From: Anaerolinea sp. | Lineage (GTDB): Bacteria > Chloroflexota > Anaerolineae > Anaerolineales > Villigracilaceae | DNA length: 64,000 bases | Direction: 5' to 3' | NCBI GenBank assembly: GCA_020723805.1 | Contig: DYID01000001.1 | Span: 78,711 to 142,710, forward strand | In this document: positions 48,270-59,770 of the stretch, in pieces | How positions within the stretch are numbered: the first letter of the stretch is position 1 | Layout of the letters: each line of letters begins with the position of its first letter | The notes under the pieces: generated by a model | Seen by the model: only the letters and a program-made list of their open reading frames with translations | Told to the model about the DNA's origin: nothing | The model's database searches: none | Position numbers and translations under genes: made by a program

Positions 48270-49390
48270 TGCTATCGGATTGGACTCTCTGGCTCGAGTG
48301 GTTAATCAAATCGTTGGTGGTGACCTTTGGATTGCTGACGGGGTTCGCCTACCTGACGTGGTACGAACGCCGCGCGCTGGCTCGCATTCAGGCGCGCATC
48401 GGTCCGAATCGCGCCGGACCTCAGGGCTTGCTTCAGCCCATTGCCGACGCGATCAAACTGATTTTCAAGGAGGAACTCGTCCCCGCCAAGGCGGATAAGA
48501 CGCTGTTCTTCTGGGCGCCGGTCATCACGATGATTCCTTCGCTCATCATCGCGGCGGTCATTCCGTGGGGACCCGCCATCGAGATGTTCGGGCGCGTCAT
48601 ACGGCTTTCGATTGCCGACCTCAACGTGGGGGTGCTGTATCTGATGTCCATCGCTTCGATTGCGGTGTATGGCATTGTGTTGGCGGGCTGGTCTTCGAAC
48701 AACAAGTACGCCATGTTGGGCGGTCTGCGTTCCTCGGCGCAGATGATTTCGTATGAACTGGCGCTGGGGCTTTCGTTTGCCACCTCCATCATCCTTGCCA
48801 ACTCGATGCGCATGCTCGATATTGTGGAGGCGCAGAGAAATCTGTGGTTCGTGGTCGTTCAGCCGGTGGGGGCGGTCATCTTCTGGATTGCGACGCTGGC
48901 GGAGGTCAACCGCGCTCCGTTCGACATGCCCGAAGCCGAGCAGGAATTGACCGCCGGTTATCACGCCGAATATTCGGGCATGAAGTTTGCGCTGTTCTTC
49001 ATGGCGGAATATCAGAAGATGATCGTGGTCAGCGCCATCCTGGCGACATTGTATTTCGGCGGGTATCTCGGTCCGTTTGTGGACCGCTTCCCCTGGCTGG
49101 GACCGATTTACATGATCATCAAAATCGTCATCCTGTTGTTCGTGATGATCTGGGTGCGCGCCACCTGGCCCCGCATCCGCTACGACCGGCTGATGGCGTT
49201 TGGCTGGAAGATTTTGCTGCCGCTTTCGCTGGCGATTGCCTTTATCACTGCGACCGGCATCCTGCTGGCGGACCTGTCCGGCAACCCGTTGTATTTCTGG
49301 GCAATCCCGGTGGTTTCGGTTTTGGCTGGTTTATTTACTGTTGCGGTCATCTACCGTGAGTTGAGGAGAAAAGCCTATGGGCGTGTTTGA
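48266..49390 (+). CDS. nuoH: NADH-quinone oxidoreductase subunit H
   Basis: The 374-residue membrane subunit has about eight helices. Conserved pieces include [47 protein letters not shown] and the [26 protein letters not shown] loop, which form part of the quinone-binding entry. It joins the peripheral and membrane arms. It overlaps nuoI by 14 bp and is coupled to nuoG. Length and motifs are normal. Confidence 0.95.
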   Translation: MMLSDWTLWLEWLIKSLVVTFGLLTGFAYLTWYERRALARIQARIGPNRAGPQGLLQPIADAIKLIFKEELVPAKADKTLFFWAPVITMIPSLIIAAVIPWGPAIEMFGRVIRLSIADLNVGVLYLMSIASIAVYGIVLAGWSSNNKYAMLGGLRSSAQMISYELALGLSFATSIILANSMRMLDIVEAQRNLWFVVVQPVGAVIFWIATLAEVNRAPFDMPEAEQELTAGYHAEYSGMKFALFFMAEYQKMIVVSAILATLYFGGYLGPFVDRFPWLGPIYMIIKIVILLFVMIWVRATWPRIRYDRLMAFGWKILLPLSLAIAFITATGILLADLSGNPLYFWAIPVVSVLAGLFTVAVIYRELRRKAYGRV

Positions 49391-49895
49391 TCCCCTGCTT
49401 GAGTTGCTGCGTGGTCTGGGTACCACGTTCAAGATGGCGCTGGACAAGCCAGTTACGTATCAGTATCCCGAAGAAAAGCGACCGGTGCGCCCGCGTTTTC
49501 GCGGACGCCACGTGCTGAAGCGTTACGAAAACGGGCTGGAAAAGTGCATCGGCTGTTCGCTGTGCGCCGCCGCCTGCCCGGCGGATGCGATCTTCGTGGA
49601 AGCCTCCGAAAACACAGACGAGAAACGCTTCTCACCCGGTGAGCGCTACGCCTCCACCTACGAAATCAACATGCTGCGCTGCATCTACTGCGGCTTCTGC
49701 GAGGACGCCTGCCCGACCGAGGCGATTGTGCTGGGCGATAACTATGAACTCTCCTTCTACGACCGCCGCTCGGCGATTTACACCAAGGAGATGCTGTTGG
49801 AACCCGTCCCCTCGGTGGAGATGACCACGCCGCGCAAGGTGGAGCCGGGCGTCTTCACACGCTCGGTGCCGGAGATGAAGGATCCTCAAGACTAG
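49377..49895 (+). CDS. nuoI: NADH-quinone oxidoreductase subunit I
   Basis: The 172-residue 8Fe ferredoxin subunit holds the clusters N6a and N6b. Both ligand sets are plain: [12 protein letters not shown] and [28 protein letters not shown] lead-in is standard. It passes electrons from NuoG to NuoB. It overlaps nuoH by 14 bp. Its stop sits at the left edge of a heptamer array that fills the gap to nuoJ. Confidence 0.95.
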   Translation: MGVFDPLLELLRGLGTTFKMALDKPVTYQYPEEKRPVRPRFRGRHVLKRYENGLEKCIGCSLCAAACPADAIFVEASENTDEKRFSPGERYASTYEINMLRCIYCGFCEDACPTEAIVLGDNYELSFYDRRSAIYTKEMLLEPVPSVEMTTPRKVEPGVFTRSVPEMKDPQD

Positions 49896-49964
49896 TGTTC
49901 AGTGTTCAGTGTTCAGTGATCAGTGATCAGTTATCAGTGAGCAGTTATCAGTTAACTGAACACT
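49895..49964. repeat. Heptamer array (CAGTGTT/CAGTGAT/CAGTTAT) between nuoI and nuoJ
   Basis: About ten 7-bp units (gttcagt, gttcagt, gatcagt, gatcagt, tatcagt, gagcagt) fill the 79-bp gap within the nuo cluster. It is the complement of the array at 1696-1801. Confidence 0.9.
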
Positions 49965-49974
49965 GGGAGAGACT

Positions 49975-50499
49975 ATGACCCCTAACCTCATCCTCTTCCT
50001 CATCCTTGCCCTCGTTGCCGTAGCCACCGCGCTGGGCATGTTGTTCAGCAAAAACGCTGTGTATTCCGCGTTGTTCCTCGTGCTGAATTTCGTCACGGTG
50101 GCGGTGTTCTACCTCCTGCTGGGAGCGCCGTTTATCGCCATGGCGCAGATTACGGTCTATGCCGGCGCCATCATGGTGTTGTTCCTGTTTGTCATCATGC
50201 TGCTCGGCGCAGAACGCCTGCCCGATACCCATGTGCTGCCGTGGCAAAAACCGCTGGCAACCGTGCTGACCGTGATTCTGGCGCTGGAATCCACATACCT
50301 GTTGTGGACCAAGGCGCGTCCGTCGGGGGCTGTCTTGCCGCCTGGAGCGGAGGTCAACACGGTGGATAACCTGCGCGCCATGGCAATGACCCTGTTCAAC
50401 GATTATCTCCTGCCCTTCGAGGTGACGTCCGTCCTGCTGCTGGTTGCGATGGTGGGCGTCATCGTACTGGTGCGGAGGGAGAAAGGGCAGAAATCATGA
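49975..50499 (+). CDS. nuoJ: NADH-quinone oxidoreductase subunit J
   Basis: The 174-residue membrane subunit has five helices. The conserved [15 protein letters not shown] helix (with a pi-bulge in structures) is present. The gene has a GGGAGAG site and is coupled to nuoK by ATGA (50496-50499). It lies after the heptamer array; translation coupling from nuoI is therefore broken there. Length is typical. Confidence 0.93.
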   Translation: MTPNLILFLILALVAVATALGMLFSKNAVYSALFLVLNFVTVAVFYLLLGAPFIAMAQITVYAGAIMVLFLFVIMLLGAERLPDTHVLPWQKPLATVLTVILALESTYLLWTKARPSGAVLPPGAEVNTVDNLRAMAMTLFNDYLLPFEVTSVLLLVAMVGVIVLVRREKGQKS

Positions 50500-50798
50500 T
50501 CCCTGTGGAATATTACATCATTCTTTCGGCAATCCTGTTTGCCATCGGCGTGGCGGGTGTGCTCGTCCGCCGTAACGCGCTCATCATCTTCATGTCCATC
50601 GAGTTGATGCTGAACTCCGCCAACCTTGCCATCGTGGCGTTCAGCAGTGTGCTGAAGTCGTTCAGCGGGCAGGTGTTTGTGTTCTTCGTCATTGCGGTTG
50701 CCGCAGCAGAAGTGGCGGTGGGGCTGGCGCTGATGGTCGAAATCTTCAAAGCCAAGCACAGCATTGACGTGGACCAGATGAATTCGTTGAAAGGGTAA
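50496..50798 (+). CDS. nuoK: NADH-quinone oxidoreductase subunit K
   Basis: The 100-residue membrane subunit has three helices. The family pattern with two buried Glu needed for proton translocation is present: [12 protein letters not shown] and [11 protein letters not shown]. It starts at the ATGA overlap with nuoJ, and nuoL starts 9 bp after its stop behind AAGGAG. Confidence 0.95.
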   Translation: MIPVEYYIILSAILFAIGVAGVLVRRNALIIFMSIELMLNSANLAIVAFSSVLKSFSGQVFVFFVIAVAAAEVAVGLALMVEIFKAKHSIDVDQMNSLKG

Positions 50799-50807
50799 GG
50801 AGAAATC

Positions 50808-52952
<2,145 letters not shown>

Positions 52953-52958
<6 letters not shown>

Positions 52959-52994
52959 AAAGTCAAAAGTCGAAGGCTGTGACTTCGACCTCGA
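52953..52994. repeat. Heptamer-like array between nuoL and nuoM
   Basis: gtagaaa gtcaaaa gtcgaag and the complementary gacttcgacc form a short inverted pair that overlaps the nuoL stop. Confidence 0.65.
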
Positions 52995-53003
52995 GGAATG
53001 AAC

Positions 53004-54515
53004 ATGGAATTTCTTTTGCAACCTCTCACTTTGCTGACCTTCTTTCCGCTGTTGGGCGTGCTGCTCATCCTCTTCATCAACGCCGAAGCGAAGAACGCCA
53101 TCCGCTGGGTGGCGCTGGCGACCTCGCTGATCACGTTCGGCATTTCCCTCTGGGTGCTGGCGATGTTCGACGCCTCGAACGTGAACCTGCAACTGGTCGC
53201 CCGTTACGACTGGATCACCGTCGCCGGCTGGAACATCCAATACTTCCTCGGCATTGACGGGTTGAGCATCCTGCTCGTCCTGCTGACCGCCTTCCTGACG
53301 CCGATCTCCATCCTCTCCACGTGGACCGCTGTCGAGGAGCGAGTCAAGGACTTCATGATCTTCTTCCTCCTGCTGGAAGTGGGCATGACCGGCGTGTTCC
53401 TGGCGCAGGATTTGTTCCTGTTCTACATCTTCTGGGAGTTCACGCTCGTGCCGATGTATTTCCTCATCGGCATCTGGGGCGGACCGCGCCGCATCTACGC
53501 CGCCATCAAGTTCTTCCTCTACACCATGGCGGGTTCCATTCTCATGCTGTTAGCCATCCTGTGGCTGGGCATCTACGGCGGCACCTTCTCTGTGCCAGAC
53601 CTGGTGGCGCTGGGCAACATCCCCGCCAACATTCAATGGTGGTTGTTCCTGGCGTTTACCGCCGCCTTTGCCATCAAAGTGCCGATGTGGCCCCTGCACT
53701 CGTGGCTTCCTGATGCCCACGTCGAAGCGCCGACCGCCGGCTCCGTCATCTTGGCGGGCGTTCTGCTGAAGATGGGCACTTACGGCTTTGTACGTTTCAA
53801 CCTGCCCCTGTTCCCCGAAGCGGCTGTCCGCGCCGCCCCGTGGATTGCGCTGCTTGCCACCATCGGCATCCTCTACGGCGCGATGGTCTCCTACGCCCAG
53901 GCAGACGTGAAGAAGCTGGTCGCTTATTCCTCCGTCAGCCACCTCGGTTTCGTCATGCTCGGTCTGTTTGCGATGAACCCGCAGGGCATTGCCGGCGGCA
54001 TTTTGCAGATGATCAATCACGGTCTCAGCACGGGCGCGTTGTTCCTCCTCGTCGGCATGATTTACGAACAGACCCACACCCGCGAAATCAAAGTCTATGG
54101 TGGCTTGTGGAAGATCACCCCGGTCTTCGGCTCGATTATGCTGATTGTCTCGCTCTCCTCGATGGGTTTGCCCGGCTTGAACGGTTTCGTGGGCGAGTTC
54201 ACCATTTTGCTGGGCGCGTTCGGTTCGCAAGCCATCGGTAACACCGCCTACGCCATCGCCTCGGCGCTGGGCGTCATCATGGCGGCGGTTTATATCCTCT
54301 ACATGTTCCAGAAGATGTTCCTCGGTCCGCAAGGCGAGATCGTGGACGAGGTCAAGAAACACGGTCACGGTTTGCGCGACCTGAACTGGCGCGAGATCGT
54401 CACTGTGGTTCCCCTGCTCATCTTCATCTTCTGGATTGGCTTGTATCCCAAGCCCTTCTTTGCCCTCATGGCTCCGGCGGTGGAACACTTGGTCGGAATG
54501 CTGCCCATCCCCTAG
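53004..54515 (+). CDS. nuoM: NADH-quinone oxidoreductase subunit M
   Basis: I choose the ATG at 53004 (503 residues), 8 bp after GAGG; an ATG two codons upstream is too close to that site. The antiporter-like subunit has about 14 helices. LFYIFWEFTLVPMYFLIGIWG, KVPMWPLHSWLPDAHVEAPTAGSVILAGVLLKMGTYG and KKLVAYSSVSHLGFVMLG are family blocks, including the Lys and Glu of the proton channel. nuoN follows after a 55-bp gap with degenerate repeats. Length is typical. Confidence 0.94.
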   Translation: MEFLLQPLTLLTFFPLLGVLLILFINAEAKNAIRWVALATSLITFGISLWVLAMFDASNVNLQLVARYDWITVAGWNIQYFLGIDGLSILLVLLTAFLTPISILSTWTAVEERVKDFMIFFLLLEVGMTGVFLAQDLFLFYIFWEFTLVPMYFLIGIWGGPRRIYAAIKFFLYTMAGSILMLLAILWLGIYGGTFSVPDLVALGNIPANIQWWLFLAFTAAFAIKVPMWPLHSWLPDAHVEAPTAGSVILAGVLLKMGTYGFVRFNLPLFPEAAVRAAPWIALLATIGILYGAMVSYAQADVKKLVAYSSVSHLGFVMLGLFAMNPQGIAGGILQMINHGLSTGALFLLVGMIYEQTHTREIKVYGGLWKITPVFGSIMLIVSLSSMGLPGLNGFVGEFTILLGAFGSQAIGNTAYAIASALGVIMAAVYILYMFQKMFLGPQGEIVDEVKKHGHGLRDLNWREIVTVVPLLIFIFWIGLYPKPFFALMAPAVEHLVGMLPIP

Positions 54516-54570
54516 GGCTGTTCGCGGCTGGTTGAACACGGCTGACCGCTAATTGCCAACGGCTAATGCT

Positions 54571-56022
54571 ATGAATCTGACATCTCAAGATTACCAAGTT
54601 CTCGCTCCCTACATTCTGCTCACTGCCTGGGCGTGTGTGCTTCTGCTGGTGGACCTCTTCATCCCCAAAGAGCGCAAGAGCGTCACCGCCCTGCTCGCCG
54701 CGCTGGGGCTGGCAGTCACGCTGGGCGTTACCCTCTCGCAGGTGGGCATCGAGCAGGTGGGCTTCTTCAACATGGCGGCGCTCGACGGCTTCTCGACCTT
54801 CGTCAACGCGCTGCTGCTCGTTAGCGGTATCCTCGGCATTGCTCTTGCGCACGGTTACGTCAAACGCATGGGCATCGAGCGCGGCGAATATTACACCCTG
54901 CTGCTCTTCAGCGTCAGCGGCATGATGCTCATGGCGCAAGCCACCGACCTCATCATCGTCTTCATCGCCCTCGAACTGCTTTCCATCCCGCTCTATGTGC
55001 TTGCCGCCTTTGCGCGTCCGCAGCTCAGTTCCGAAGAAGCGGGGATGAAATACTTCCTGCTCGGCGCTTTTGCAACCGGCTTCGTCGTTTACGGGACTGC
55101 GCTGGTCTTCGGCGCGACGGGGACAACCTCGCTCGCCGGCATTGTCGCTGCCGCCGCTTCCCCCTCGACCTCGACCCTGCTCCTGACCATCGGGGCGGCT
55201 CTCGTCCTCGTCGGATTCGGCTTCAAGGTTGCCGCCGTTCCCTTCCACATGTGGACGCCTGACGTGTATCAGGGTGCGCCGACGGCAGTGACCGCGTTCA
55301 TGGCATCGGGCGCCAAGATTGCGGGCTTTGCCGCCCTGCTGCGGGTCTTTGCCACCGCCTTCCCCGCGCTTGCCGTGGATATGACCGCTGTGCTTTGGGC
55401 GCTCGCCGCATTGACCATGATTGTCGGCAACGTGATTGCCATTTCGCAGACCGACATCAAGCGCATGTTGGCATATTCCAGCATTGCCCATGCGGGATAC
55501 ATCCTCATGGCGTTTGTGCCATACGGCAATCCCGCCGTCCGTGATGTGTCCATCGCTGCGGGGTTGTTCTACCTCGTTGCCTATGCCTTCACCAACTTCG
55601 GCGCGTGGGGTGTGGTCATTGCCCTTGAAAAGAAGGAAGAAAAGGGGCTTGCCATTGCGGATTATGCCGGGCTGGGACGCAAACATCCCCTGCTCGCCGC
55701 CGCCATGACCGTCTTCATGCTCTCGCTGGTCGGCTTGCCTCCCACGCTGGGGCTGGTGGGCAAGGTCTATCTCTTCCGCGCCGTCATCGCCGGCGGCTTC
55801 ACCGGGCTTGCCATCATCGGCGTGCTTACTTCCCTTATCTCCGCATACTACTATCTGCGCGTGGTCGTCACCATGTACATGAAGGAAGGCGAACCTGAAA
55901 CCGTGCGCGAAACCTGGCTGAGCCTCACCACCGCCTTGACTGCGATTGTGACCGTAGTCTTCAGCCTCCTGCCGCAGTCCCTGTTTGAGTGGGCAAGCAC
56001 AGCGGTGCTGAAGTTGTTTTGA
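54571..56022 (+). CDS. nuoN: NADH-quinone oxidoreductase subunit N
   Basis: I choose the ATG at 54571 (483 residues). The upstream ATG-like frame is repeat sequence (gctaattgccaacggctaatg). The subunit has about 14 helices and the antiporter-type blocks FKVAAVPFHMWTPDVYQGAPTAVTAFMASGAKIAGFAAL and DIKRMLAYSSIAHAGYILMAF. It is the last gene of the nuo cluster; a strong terminator follows 25 bp downstream. No clear Shine-Dalgarno site precedes the ATG. Confidence 0.94.
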   Translation: MNLTSQDYQVLAPYILLTAWACVLLLVDLFIPKERKSVTALLAALGLAVTLGVTLSQVGIEQVGFFNMAALDGFSTFVNALLLVSGILGIALAHGYVKRMGIERGEYYTLLLFSVSGMMLMAQATDLIIVFIALELLSIPLYVLAAFARPQLSSEEAGMKYFLLGAFATGFVVYGTALVFGATGTTSLAGIVAAAASPSTSTLLLTIGAALVLVGFGFKVAAVPFHMWTPDVYQGAPTAVTAFMASGAKIAGFAALLRVFATAFPALAVDMTAVLWALAALTMIVGNVIAISQTDIKRMLAYSSIAHAGYILMAFVPYGNPAVRDVSIAAGLFYLVAYAFTNFGAWGVVIALEKKEEKGLAIADYAGLGRKHPLLAAAMTVFMLSLVGLPPTLGLVGKVYLFRAVIAGGFTGLAIIGVLTSLISAYYYLRVVVTMYMKEGEPETVRETWLSLTTALTAIVTVVFSLLPQSLFEWASTAVLKLF

Positions 56023-56046
56023 TGTTTGTCATTCGTAAAAAATGGA

Positions 56047-56088
56047 ACGTCCCGCAGGTGTCTCATGCCTGCGGGACGTGTTGTTTTT
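56047..56088 (+). terminator. Intrinsic terminator of the nuo operon
   Basis: Perfect 12-bp stem acgtcccgcagg/cctgcgggacgt (56047-56058 with 56068-56079), 9-nt loop, then gttgttttt. Confidence 0.9.
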
Positions 56089-56108
56089 GCGAGTGTAGTT
56101 GCCGCCGT

Positions 56109-57035
56109 TTACGGACAGTTGTTCAGGATGGTGACTTTCTCGTATTCCTGATATTGCGGCGCAAGGACGATGAGTTGAATCCAGCGCGGGTTGGGGCTGT
56201 CGCCGCGTCCGATCATCCATTCGCGGCTGATGGTCTTGGTGCCGGCGCTGGTCATGGTGATGGTTCTAATGCCGCTTTCGTTGCCGTCGCTTTGATCCCA
56301 GCGGTAGTCGAATGCGAGCGGACCGTTGGTGGTGATGGTGGCGTAAACGGTATAGCGGACGTTGGTGGGGCATCCCTGAGCGGGGTCACGGACGAGTTCG
56401 TATTTCACGTTGGTGATGGCATATTTGGGCTTGGCAGAGACTTCGATTTGCACGTAGAAGGAACTGCTGAGCGGGCCCGCGCCGAAATCGGCTCCCCAGG
56501 GGCTTTTGAAGCGCCAGTAGCCGGTATACATGCCTTCGGTGGCGGGCGCTTGCAGGTAGATGGAGATGTCCATGGTTTCGTTGGGGGGGACGACCTCCGA
56601 GAGCGGGTAGGAGACCAAGCCGCCCATTTGCTCGCCGCTCCAGAAGACGAGGCTGTAAGACTTATCCCAAGTGCAGGTGCCGGTGTTGACGAAGGTCCAG
56701 GTTTTCCAGAAGTATTCGCCGGGCAGGAAGACGGTTTTATCGGGCGGGTTTTCGCCCACCAGCACAGCGGATGTGGTGCAGAACTGGTTGGGAGCCGCCT
56801 GCGCCGCCGGGGTGTCGGTGGGAGTTGTCGGTTCGGGGGTGGATTCGGCTGGGAGGGTTGGAGCAGGCGTCGGCGTGGGAAGAAGCGCCACTTCCGTCAG
56901 CGAATCCTGCGCCTGAACGGTTTGGGCGACGGCGGTGGCGATTTCCGCATCCCGTTGGGTGGAGGTCCCGCAGGATGCTGTAAGCAGGGCAATGCCAAGG
57001 AGGATGGGAAGGAGTTTGTTTTTTCTCAACTGCAT
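56109..57035 (-). CDS. FW (NBR1-type)-domain lipoprotein with Ig-like C terminus
   Basis: I choose the ATG at 57035 (308 residues), which gives a classical lipoprotein signal ending in LTASC. The upstream AAAGGA site fits. A TP-rich spacer is followed by an FW domain (about 85-190): FLPGEYFWKTWTFVNTGTCTWDKSYSLVFWSG, then EVVPPNETMDISI and GYWRF, with the four Trp that name the family. The last 100 residues (about 200-308) are an Ig-like domain resembling the end of the lipoprotein at 6111. FW domains were first known from human NBR1 and are common in chloroflexal surface proteins, where the ligand is unknown. The next FW gene lies upstream on the same strand. Confidence 0.83.
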   Translation of the reverse strand: MQLRKNKLLPILLGIALLTASCGTSTQRDAEIATAVAQTVQAQDSLTEVALLPTPTPAPTLPAESTPEPTTPTDTPAAQAAPNQFCTTSAVLVGENPPDKTVFLPGEYFWKTWTFVNTGTCTWDKSYSLVFWSGEQMGGLVSYPLSEVVPPNETMDISIYLQAPATEGMYTGYWRFKSPWGADFGAGPLSSSFYVQIEVSAKPKYAITNVKYELVRDPAQGCPTNVRYTVYATITTNGPLAFDYRWDQSDGNESGIRTITMTSAGTKTISREWMIGRGDSPNPRWIQLIVLAPQYQEYEKVTILNNCP

Positions 57036-57077
57036 GTTGTTCCTTTCTGTAGGGGCTATGATTATACCGTTCAATGA

Positions 57078-57110
57078 AGACGCCCGGTGGGGAGCCGGGC
57101 GTCTGGTTCT
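57078..57110. terminator. Hairpin/terminator between the two FW-domain genes
   Basis: Stem agacgcccgg/ccgggcgtct with a 7-nt loop. A T-rich flank on the plus side and a weaker one on the minus side mean that its direction is uncertain. A minus-strand -10 (TATAAT complement at 57061-57066) lies next to it. Confidence 0.6.
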
Positions 57111-57111
57111 T

Positions 57112-58245
57112 TTAGGGGAGGGCGATTTGAGGTCTGATCCAGACTGCCCAGTCTTGGCTGGCGGGTCCGTTTGCCAGGACAGCGAGGATGAATTCGACCG
57201 TTTTGCCTTTGAGCGGGGTGAGGTCCACGTCCACCGATTTGAGCGTGCCGTCGCAGGATTTGGTCCACTCGCCGAGCGGGGTGACGGGACCGCCGCCTTC
57301 GCGGTAGTTCAATTGGAATTTGACGTTGCCGGCGCCGCAGGAGCCGTCTGCCAGGGCAAGGAAGCCGATCTTGGCGGTGAAGTGTTCGCCCTGTACGACG
57401 GTATAGGCGGGGAAGCGCCCGGAGATGACGCCATTGTCCACCCATTGCGGATGGGTTTCGAGAACTTTCGAGGTGAGGGTGCCGTCTTCGAGTTTCTGGT
57501 TGTCCTTGTACATGGCGAAGCCGTTGGCGTCGGTGTCGGGACCGCCGAAGGTCAGGGTGCCGGCGCCGCTGATCCAAACGGCGGAGGGGGCGCGGGTGTA
57601 GAAGTCGTACCCTGAACTGGTGACGGCAACTTTGATATCCACAAAGAAGGATTTGCCCTGGTAGCCGTTCAGGATGGGAATGAGCACGCCGGAGGCGTTG
57701 CGGATGCGCCAGTAGCCGCGGTAAGAACCGTTGGTGGCGGGTGCGGTGAGGTTGACCGAGAGGTCCACTTCCTGCCCGGGCGCCACCGTGCCGATGGCGA
57801 TGGGGGAGGTGCCGCTCATCGAGTCGCCGCTGTCGAATACCAGCGAGTAGCCCGACCACGTGCAGGTGCCGGCATTGCGGATGCGCCAGGTTTTGGTAAA
57901 GGCGGCGCCGGGGGCAATGGTGGTTCCGTCGGGGATGTTCACGTCTTTGACGAATTGCCCAAGGTCACACAGCGGGGTGGGGGAGACAAGCGGAGTGTTG
58001 GTGACGAGCGGCTGTGTGGGCAGAACGACCGCCGTATTGGTCGGTTGGGGCGGCGGCAGGGTGGGGGTGTTGAATGGCGCGGGGGTTGCCGTCTGGCTCA
58101 ATTGCGCCTGAACGGTCAGCGCGGCTTGGGTAAAGATGGCATTGGGTTCCTGGGTTTGCGGCGCGCGTGAAGGCAGGTTGCAGGATGCCAACACGATGGC
58201 AAACAATACGCTCAGGATGAAGAACGGGCGGATGAATTTAGACAT
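57112..58245 (-). CDS. FW (NBR1-type)-domain lipoprotein, larger form
   Basis: The 377-residue protein has a signal ending in VLASC (about Cys21), with AGGAGA upstream. A TP-rich spacer runs to about residue 85. The FW domain (about 90-205) reads FTKTWRIRNAGTCTWSGYSLVFDSGDSMSG, APGQEVDLSVNLTAPA and GYWRIRNASG. The C-terminal 160 residues are beta-rich, with DADG-type turns, and unlike the smaller paralogue at 56109. It probably forms a surface-exposed, lipid-anchored binding protein. The FW part is clearly paralogous to that of the downstream gene, so the two arose by duplication with swapped C termini. Confidence 0.82.
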   Translation of the reverse strand: MSKFIRPFFILSVLFAIVLASCNLPSRAPQTQEPNAIFTQAALTVQAQLSQTATPAPFNTPTLPPPQPTNTAVVLPTQPLVTNTPLVSPTPLCDLGQFVKDVNIPDGTTIAPGAAFTKTWRIRNAGTCTWSGYSLVFDSGDSMSGTSPIAIGTVAPGQEVDLSVNLTAPATNGSYRGYWRIRNASGVLIPILNGYQGKSFFVDIKVAVTSSGYDFYTRAPSAVWISGAGTLTFGGPDTDANGFAMYKDNQKLEDGTLTSKVLETHPQWVDNGVISGRFPAYTVVQGEHFTAKIGFLALADGSCGAGNVKFQLNYREGGGPVTPLGEWTKSCDGTLKSVDVDLTPLKGKTVEFILAVLANGPASQDWAVWIRPQIALP

Positions 58246-58354
58246 GGTTTCTCCTCAATCAACGCAATAATTGTACATCATGCAGGACGTACTTGTATTC
58301 CCCTTTGTTCCTAAAGTGGTCGTTTGGAGTTTATAGACATTTTGGCGCGTACTC

Positions 58355-58394
58355 GGCGTTCTCTAACGCCGAACGGACACGTTAGAGAACGTGT
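58355..58394. repeat. Palindromes with CGTTCTCTAACG core
   Basis: ggcgttctctaacgcc (58355-58370) and acacgttagagaacgtgt (58377-58394) share the core also found at 36631-36681. They lie in a 252-bp gap with no gene. Confidence 0.6.
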
Positions 58395-58421
58395 CCTATG
58401 CTTCCAAGGTGTGTGAATGAA

Positions 58422-58496
58422 AAAGCGGGCGCCGCCGAAACGACTCCCGCTTTGCAATAAGTTTGTAGAACAAGCCTATAGACTTGTTCTACAAAC
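58422..58496 (-). terminator. Terminator region of the ABC-transporter operon
   Basis: Two hairpins follow the permease stop on the minus strand. The first is a perfect 14-bp stem gtttgtagaacaag/cttgttctacaaac. The second, aaagcggg/cccgcttt, is followed on the minus strand by a T-run (ttttcatt). Confidence 0.75.
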
Positions 58497-58497
58497 T

Positions 58498-59760
58498 CTA
58501 TTTTTCATACGGCTGACCGTCGGCGGCAGGCGGCACGGCGCGTCCCACCACGCCGGTCAGCACGATCATGGTCACGATGTAGGGCGCCATCAGCAGGAAT
58601 TCTGAGGGGATTGGCACGCGCAGGATTTGGAGTTTGACCTGAAGCGAATCGGCGAAGCCGAAAATCAGGGAGGAGGTGAACGCGCCAATCGGGTTCCATT
58701 TGCCGAAGATCATTGCCGCCAGCCCGATGAAGCCCTTGCCGGCGGTCATGATTTCGTCGAAGCGCCCCACCGAGCCGATGGTGAAGTATGCACCGCCGAG
58801 GCCGGCAATCATGCCGCCGAGGATGACGTTGATATAACGCACGAGGTACACGTTGACTCCGAGCGTGTCGGCGGCTTTGGGGTGTTCGCCCACCGCCCGC
58901 GTGCGCAGACCCCAGGGTGTGTAGAACAGCGTGATGTGCATGGCAATCACCAATACGATCATCAGGTAAATGACAATGTTGTTCTCGAAGAGCATGGGTC
59001 CGAGGACGGGAATGCGGTCCAAGACCGGGATGGAGATGACCGGGAACACGCCCGAGTTATTGAGCAGGTCGGTGTTCTTTTCGAGGAAGCGCGAACTGAC
59101 GAACGAAGTGAACCCTGTGCCGAAGATGTTGATGGCGACGCCGCTCACAATTTGGTCCACTTTGAAGCGGATGACGAGATAGGCGTGAAACGCCGCCAGC
59201 AAGCCGCCGACCAGAATAGCGGCGATTAGACCGACATACAGGCTGTCCGTCAGGCTGGCAGTCACCACTGCCGTCTGGGCGGATAACAGCATGATGCCCT
59301 CGATGCCGATGTTGATGACCGCCGAACGCTCGCTGATGACGCCGCATAGAGCCGCCAATGCGATGGGCGTGGCGCGCACCAGCGAACTGCTGATCATGCC
59401 GGTCAGGTTAAAGGATTTACCCTGCGCCGCCCAAGTGAGGAAGGCGATGACGAACGTGGCGGCGATCACACCGACCAGCGCCCCGGTGGATTTGATTCCG
59501 CGCGAAAGTTGGAAGGCGCCGAAGAAAATGGCGATGCCCGCCATGAGATAAACGGTCAATTGGGCGGGGACGACCAGGTCCGGCACCGGCACGGCATGGG
59601 CGCCAGCCAGGTTGATGCCGAAGGTGGTCTGTAAACCGGGCTGTGTGTTCAGCCCAAAGACGAGGTAAATGAACAGCCCGACGGCAAGCAGCACGATGCC
59701 ATAGGCAATGCGCGCGCGCCGGACTCGAGCGGGGTTGATGGCGATTTCTGCAGTTGTCAT
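58498..59760 (-). CDS. BMP-type ABC transporter permease (second)
   Basis: The 420-residue protein has about nine helices of the branched-chain/simple-sugar permease family. The pattern AGKGFIGLAAMIFGKWNPIGAF and GLRTRAVGEHPKAADTLGVNVYLVRY is typical of the YufQ/NupQ-like permease of nucleoside transporters. It pairs with the permease encoded 10 bp upstream. Together they form the channel for purine or nucleoside uptake with the BmpA-like binding protein. The start follows a GGAAG site. It is the last gene of the operon. Confidence 0.88.
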   Translation of the reverse strand: MTTAEIAINPARVRRARIAYGIVLLAVGLFIYLVFGLNTQPGLQTTFGINLAGAHAVPVPDLVVPAQLTVYLMAGIAIFFGAFQLSRGIKSTGALVGVIAATFVIAFLTWAAQGKSFNLTGMISSSLVRATPIALAALCGVISERSAVINIGIEGIMLLSAQTAVVTASLTDSLYVGLIAAILVGGLLAAFHAYLVIRFKVDQIVSGVAINIFGTGFTSFVSSRFLEKNTDLLNNSGVFPVISIPVLDRIPVLGPMLFENNIVIYLMIVLVIAMHITLFYTPWGLRTRAVGEHPKAADTLGVNVYLVRYINVILGGMIAGLGGAYFTIGSVGRFDEIMTAGKGFIGLAAMIFGKWNPIGAFTSSLIFGFADSLQVKLQILRVPIPSEFLLMAPYIVTMIVLTGVVGRAVPPAADGQPYEK

Positions 59761-59770
59761 GTTGTACTTC

